DNA of 10,897 bases from Parafilimonas sp. GTDB lineage: Bacteria > Bacteroidota > Bacteroidia > Chitinophagales > Chitinophagaceae. The stretch covers positions 1-10,897 of the forward strand of contig JAICKT010000134.1 in assembly GCA_025927795.1 (NCBI GenBank), written 5' to 3'. The notes below the pieces were generated by a model. The model saw only the letters and a program-made list of their open reading frames with translations, ran no database searches and was not told the origin of the DNA. Position numbers and translations under genes: made by a program. Below are positions 8,295 to 10,897 of the stretch, piece by piece. Position 1 is the first letter of the stretch. The number at the start of each line of letters is the position of its first letter.

Positions 8295-8598
8295 TATCTA
8301 AGATTTCGTCATCTCCATACACTTTTAATTTATTTTCAAGGTATTTAATTTGTTGGTGCATATTATTTACCCGTGATAATAAATTGTTGATTACATCAAT
8401 CCCCTCAAGATTAATATTTAAATCATAATGCATTCGCATCAGGCTTTCTACATTACTTAATGCATCTGCATGTAAAAAATGCTGTTCATTAATATTTACA
8501 ATTTCAATTAAATCATGCTCATGTAATAATTCAAGAAAATGATATTCTACATTATAATGCGTGCAGAATTCTTCGGCGCGTAATAATTCATTTTCCAT
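8287..8598 (-). CDS. cbpM: CbpM-like chaperone modulator
   Basis: This 103-residue cytoplasmic protein is about the same length as E. coli CbpM (about 101). The N-terminal part (LLRAEEFCTHYNVEYHFLELLHEHDLIEI) resembles the MerR-like winged-helix fold of the family. The C-terminal part, about 68-93 (INNLLSRVNNMHQQIKYLEN), looks like a helical coiled coil. CbpM binds the J domain of CbpA and inhibits its co-chaperone activity. The match in sequence alone is modest, but the gene lies two bases downstream of a CbpA-like dnaJ gene on the same strand, which is the classical arrangement and points to one transcript. The start is the ATG ending at 8598. Its TAG stop lies within the last codons of the convergent type A tail gene. 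Confidence 0.8.
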   Translation of the reverse strand: MENELLRAEEFCTHYNVEYHFLELLHEHDLIEIVNINEQHFLHADALSNVESLMRMHYDLNINLEGIDVINNLLSRVNNMHQQIKYLENKLKVYGDDEILDII

Positions 8599-8600
8599 AA

Positions 8601-9488
8601 TTATAATTTAGAAAGTTGTTCAAATAATTTTCTTTGTTCATCGGTTAAATGTGTTGGCAATTTTACCTGGTAGGTAATGTACAAATCGCCAAATTCACCT
8701 TCCTTTTTATATACGGGAAATCCTTTCGCTTTTAATCTTATTTTACTCCCGTTTTGTGTTCCCGCATTTATTTTCAACTTTAATTTCCCACTTAAAGTTT
8801 CGATAGTTTTTTCACCGCCCAGCACTGCAGTGTACAAATCAATTTCTTCTGTTGCATACAAATCATTACTCACTCTTTTAAATTTTGCATCATCGGCAAT
8901 TATAAATGTGATATATAAATCTCCGTTCGGTCCGCCATTAACACCAGCACCGCCATAACCTTTTAATTTAATTACCTGGCCATTTTCAACACCTGCAGGA
9001 ATTGTTATTCTTACATTCTTTCCATTAACGGTTAAAGTTTGTTTGTGCGTTTGATATGCGTCGCGAAGTGATAAATGCAATTCAGCATTATAATCTTGTC
9101 CACGAAATTTTGCTTCTCTTCTGCTGCTGCCTCTCCTTCCAAACAACGATTCAAAAAAATCTGAAAAATCTCCTTCATGTTCAGCACCGCTATATGTATA
9201 ATCCTGCCAGTTTTGAGATTGACCCTGCGATTGCTGTTTCCTTGCATTCTCATACGCTTCTGCATGTTGCCAGTTTTCGCCATATGCATCATACTTCTTA
9301 CGCTTTTCAGGGTCGCTTAACACTTCATTCGCTTCATTTATCTGCTGAAATTTTTTGTGCGCTTCAGTATCATTTGGGTTTACATCCGGATGATATTTTC
9401 TTGCAAGCTTTCTATAAGCTTTTTTTACTTCATCTGCGGTTGCATTTTTACTTACACCTAAAGTTTGATAATAATCTACGAATGCCAT
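8601..9488 (-). CDS. cbpA: CbpA-like DnaJ family co-chaperone (class B, no zinc finger)
   Basis: This 295-residue cytoplasmic co-chaperone should stimulate the ATPase of DnaK and deliver unfolded clients to it. The J domain covers about 5-70 (DYYQTLGVSKNATADEVKKA), with the catalytic HPD at residues 33-35 and then EVLSDPEKRKKYDAYG. A short Q- and N-rich linker follows (about 84-95, KQQSQGQSQNWQ) and then a poorly G/F-rich stretch with SDFFESLFG. From about 130 are the two beta-sandwich client-binding domains: IPAGVENGQVIKLKGYG, GDLYITF and a second GDLYITYQV near the end. There are no cysteines, hence no DnaJ-type zinc finger, which sets it apart from true DnaJ. It is followed at two bases by the cbpM-like gene, supporting the CbpA assignment. 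I found no convincing promoter on this strand. Confidence 0.93.
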   Translation of the reverse strand: MAFVDYYQTLGVSKNATADEVKKAYRKLARKYHPDVNPNDTEAHKKFQQINEANEVLSDPEKRKKYDAYGENWQHAEAYENARKQQSQGQSQNWQDYTYSGAEHEGDFSDFFESLFGRRGSSRREAKFRGQDYNAELHLSLRDAYQTHKQTLTVNGKNVRITIPAGVENGQVIKLKGYGGAGVNGGPNGDLYITFIIADDAKFKRVSNDLYATEEIDLYTAVLGGEKTIETLSGKLKLKINAGTQNGSKIRLKAKGFPVYKKEGEFGDLYITYQVKLPTHLTDEQRKLFEQLSKL

Positions 9489-9541
9489 TTCAATTATTTA
9501 TGTTATCAATTTTTATTCCTGCTTATATTTTAAAGTTCGGA

Positions 9542-9569
9542 TAAACGAAATAAAAAAATTATTCGTTTA
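9542..9569. promoter_or_regulatory. Inverted repeat in the divergent cbpA / acidic-ORF gap
   Basis: The arms TAAACGAA (9542-9549) and TTCGTTTA (9562-9569) are exact complements separated by a 12-base A/T-only spacer. They sit in the 103-base gap between the divergently read cbpA and the 65-residue ORF, where an operator for either gene would be expected. The arms contain only one C-G pair each and the region is AT-rich, so chance is a serious alternative. It does not look like a terminator, since neither flanking gene ends here. Confidence 0.3.
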
Positions 9570-9591
9570 ATATAATACTAACGATTTCTAT

Positions 9592-9789
9592 ATGAATAGT
9601 GATGATAAAGCAATTACTGAAGAATTGCAAATAAATATTTCCAACGAAAAAAAATCTATCGATGCAAATGTATCAGATACAAAAGCATTGGTTATAAATC
9701 TTTCTTCATATTTCCCAAAAGAAAAAATAAACGAATCTGAAAACGAATCATCCTTGTTTGATGAATTACACTACGGCAATTATGAATAA
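9592..9789 (+). CDS. Small acidic protein of unknown function
   Basis: This 65-residue ORF has an ATG start and a TAA stop. I do not recognise a family. It is strongly acidic (14 Asp/Glu against 6 Lys and no Arg) and has no Cys, no signal peptide and no membrane segment. Its composition, rich in Ser, Asn and Glu (for example KINESENESSLFDEL), suggests a flexible or disordered protein with short helical parts. It is probably coding because it starts about 100 bases from the divergent cbpA, fills the space before the tRNA promoter and uses codons like its neighbours. It could still be a chance ORF. It ends about 20 bases before the -33 element of the tRNA promoter, so it is unlikely to be co-transcribed with trmB only. 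Confidence 0.5.
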   Translation: MNSDDKAITEELQINISNEKKSIDANVSDTKALVINLSSYFPKEKINESENESSLFDELHYGNYE

Positions 9790-9808
9790 ATGATTTTCCT
9801 GCGAACGA

Positions 9809-9839
9809 TTTGTTACCACTGTAAAAAATTTTACATTTG
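9809..9839 (+). promoter_or_regulatory. Bacteroidota promoter for tRNA-Gln and probably trmB
   Basis: TTTG at 9809-9812 and TACATTTG at 9832-9839 match the -33 (TTTG) and -7 (TAnnTTTG) consensus exactly, with a 19-base spacer. Transcription would start about 5 bases before the tRNA at 9851. This is the best promoter in the window and fits a strongly expressed stable RNA gene. The transcript probably continues into trmB. Confidence 0.75.
9820..9835. promoter_or_regulatory. Palindrome overlapping the tRNA promoter -7 box
   Basis: TGTAAAA (9820-9826) and TTTTACA (9829-9835) are exact complements around a two-base centre. The right arm covers the TACA of the -7 box, so a dimeric regulator bound here would block RNA polymerase. 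The AT-rich content makes chance plausible, and I know of no regulator that fits. Confidence 0.25.
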
Positions 9840-9850
9840 CAGCCTTTCAT

Positions 9851-9921
9851 TGCCCGGTAGTATAATGGTAGTATCTCAGATTCTGGCTCTGATGGTCTTG
9901 GTTCGAATCCAGGCCGGGTAA
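9851..9921 (+). tRNA. tRNA-Gln (anticodon CUG)
   Basis: A full cloverleaf can be drawn. The acceptor stem TGCCCGG (9851-9857) pairs with CCGGGTA (9914-9920) with one G-U. The anticodon stem TCAGA (9876-9880) pairs with TCTGA (9888-9892) around the loop TTCTGGC. The T stem CTTGG (9897-9901) pairs with CCAGG (9909-9913) around the loop TTCGAAT. The D loop holds the GG pair at 9867-9868. The anticodon at 9883-9885 is CTG, reading CAG for glutamine. The variable loop is four bases (TGGT) and contains a G at the likely position 46. The discriminator is A at 9921 and the CCA end is not encoded, so it must be added after transcription. Confidence 0.93.
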
Positions 9922-9950
9922 CTAAATCATCTCGTTCTTCTTAATTTAAA

Positions 9951-10652
9951 ATGGGTCAAAAGAAATTAATCCGCTTCGAAGAACTGAAAACTTTCCCCAA
10001 CGTTTTAGAATATCCACCCAACATAAAAAATAAATGGAAAGATTTTTTTGATAACAATAATCCTATCACGCTTGAATTAGCCTGCGGCAAAGGCGAATAT
10101 GCTGTTGGTTTGGGAAGATTATATCCTGAAAGAAATTTTATTGGCATTGATATAAAGGGCAACCGCATTTGGAAAGGCGCAAAAACTGCTTTGAATGAAG
10201 GTTTAAAAAACATTGCCTTCTTACGCACACAAATTGATAAACTTGAAGATTATTTTGCTGTTAGTGAAGTAAATGAAATATGGCTCACTTTTCCCGACCC
10301 ACAGTTGCGTTTTTCTAAAATAAAAAAACGCTTAACGCATCCAAAGTTTTTGCGCATATATAAAAATATTTTGCAGGCGAATGGAAAAATTCATTTAAAA
10401 ACAGACAGCCCTGATTTATATCAATTCACAAAAACAGTCATTGATTTTTATGAATTGAAATTGATAAACGATATTGATGATTTATACAATCAAAATAATT
10501 TGAGCGATGAACTCAAAATAAAAACACATTATGAAAGTTTAGACATTGCGCAAAGCAATAAAGTGCATTATCTTTCATTTATAATTGATAAAGATTTACC
10601 CAAAGAAAAAGATGAACAATTAAAAGAAATGTTACGTGCAGAAACAATCTAA
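9951..10652 (+). CDS. trmB: tRNA (guanine-N7-)-methyltransferase TrmB
   Basis: This 233-residue enzyme uses S-adenosylmethionine to make 7-methylguanosine at position 46 in the variable loop of tRNAs. The Rossmann-fold SAM-binding motif LELACGKGEY lies at about 41-50, and the second strand with its acidic end, FIGIDIKGNR, at about 63-72. The family signature WLTFPDPQLRFSKIKKRL is at about 111-128, where the FPDP and basic residues serve catalysis and tRNA binding. LKTDSPDLY follows near 148-156. Length and domain order are normal. The gene starts 29 bases after the tRNA-Gln end with no separate promoter seen, so the two are probably read together. The downstream DUF5522-like gene starts inside its last codons. 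Confidence 0.95.
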   Translation: MGQKKLIRFEELKTFPNVLEYPPNIKNKWKDFFDNNNPITLELACGKGEYAVGLGRLYPERNFIGIDIKGNRIWKGAKTALNEGLKNIAFLRTQIDKLEDYFAVSEVNEIWLTFPDPQLRFSKIKKRLTHPKFLRIYKNILQANGKIHLKTDSPDLYQFTKTVIDFYELKLINDIDDLYNQNNLSDELKIKTHYESLDIAQSNKVHYLSFIIDKDLPKEKDEQLKEMLRAETI

Positions 10653-10845
10653 CGAAGACGACGATTATTATTTCAACGGCGATGGATTGGTTGTATTTAC
10701 TGCAGAATATCTTTTAGAAAGAGGATATTGTTGCGGCAATGGTTGTCAGAATTGCCCTTATGATTATAAAAATGTGCCGGAACCAAAAAGAACAATGTTA
10801 CTTAATAAGAGAAAAGAAAAAAATAACAATGAATCTTTTTCGTGA
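10636..10845 (+). CDS. DUF5522-like small Cys-rich protein
   Basis: This 69-residue protein carries the motif GYCCGNGCQNCPYDYK, with Cys at 32, 33, 37 and 40. I associate this with the DUF5522 family, whose function is unknown. The four closely spaced cysteines could bind a metal or an iron-sulfur cluster, but this is inference. The N-terminus is acidic (NEDDDYYFNGDG) and the C-terminus basic (PKRTMLLNKRKEK). The start is chosen as GTG at 10636 because a TAA at 10621 closes the frame upstream and no ATG precedes the conserved part. This makes a 17-base overlap with the trmB end, which suggests translational coupling and a shared operon. No signal peptide or membrane segment is visible, so it is probably cytoplasmic. 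Confidence 0.82.
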   Translation: MQKQSNEDDDYYFNGDGLVVFTAEYLLERGYCCGNGCQNCPYDYKNVPEPKRTMLLNKRKEKNNNESFS

Positions 10846-10897
10846 ATCGTCAAACGTGAATAATAAACAATAATCAATTTTCAATACTCAATATTCA
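10841..10897. repeat. AT-rich stretch with short repeated words at the window end
   Basis: CGTGAAT occurs at 10841-10847 and 10855-10861, and TCAAT at 10874, 10881 and 10888. The stretch codes for nothing beyond the end of the DUF5522-like gene. It could be the start of a longer simple-sequence spacer of the kind often seen between Bacteroidota genes, but the window ends before that can be judged. Confidence 0.35.

Noticed and set aside
8677..9544. Plus-strand ORFs of 93 and 162 residues across the cbpA gene, and an 86-residue minus-strand ORF in another frame at 9032-9292
   Set aside because: They overlap a well-supported DnaJ-family gene and show no domain; the composition is that of frame shadows.
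9956..10228. Minus-strand 90-residue ORF
   Set aside because: It is antisense to the conserved N-terminal half of trmB and has no support of its own.

Overview
The window is AT-rich and looks like a chromosomal stretch from a Bacteroidota bacterium, most likely Chitinophagaceae or a close relative. The reasons are: type IX secretion (T9SS) sorting domains of both types (A and B), a PorP/SprF outer-membrane protein, Bacteroidota-type promoter boxes (TTTG, about 19 bases, then TAnnTTTG), few visible Shine-Dalgarno sequences, and a DUF5522-type small protein. The genus cannot be named from the sequence alone.

Bases 1-8294 (plus strand) hold a T9SS secretion module. It begins with the 3' part of one giant PKD-repeat protein (1-1777). 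A complete 1606-residue relative follows (1866-6686), with a signal peptide, 15 PKD-type repeats, Ig-like modules and a type B (gliding-motility-associated) C-terminal sorting domain. Next come a PorP/SprF-family outer-membrane protein (6765-7793), the usual partner of type B cargo, and a 127-residue protein that is essentially a signal peptide joined to a type A sorting tail (7911-8294). The visible part of the first giant protein aligns almost residue for residue with the last 592 residues of the second, so the two are tandem paralogues.

Bases 8287-9488 (minus strand) hold a two-gene co-chaperone operon: a CbpA-like DnaJ protein without a zinc finger, then a CbpM-like modulator two bases downstream. 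The cbpM end overlaps the type A tail gene convergently by 8 bases.

Bases 9592-10845 (plus strand) hold a small acidic protein of unknown function, a tRNA-Gln(CUG) with a well-formed Bacteroidota promoter, trmB (the m7G46 tRNA methyltransferase), and a GTG-started Cys-rich DUF5522-like protein that overlaps the trmB end. The last 52 bases are AT-rich, with short repeated words and no gene.

Most genes fall in known families. The least explained items are the stand-alone sorting-tail protein, the paired-cysteine architecture and tandem duplication of the giant PKD proteins, the 17-bp tandem repeat in the leader of the second giant gene, the acidic 65-residue ORF and the DUF5522-like protein. 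I see no CRISPR array, insertion sequence, phage gene or defence system.
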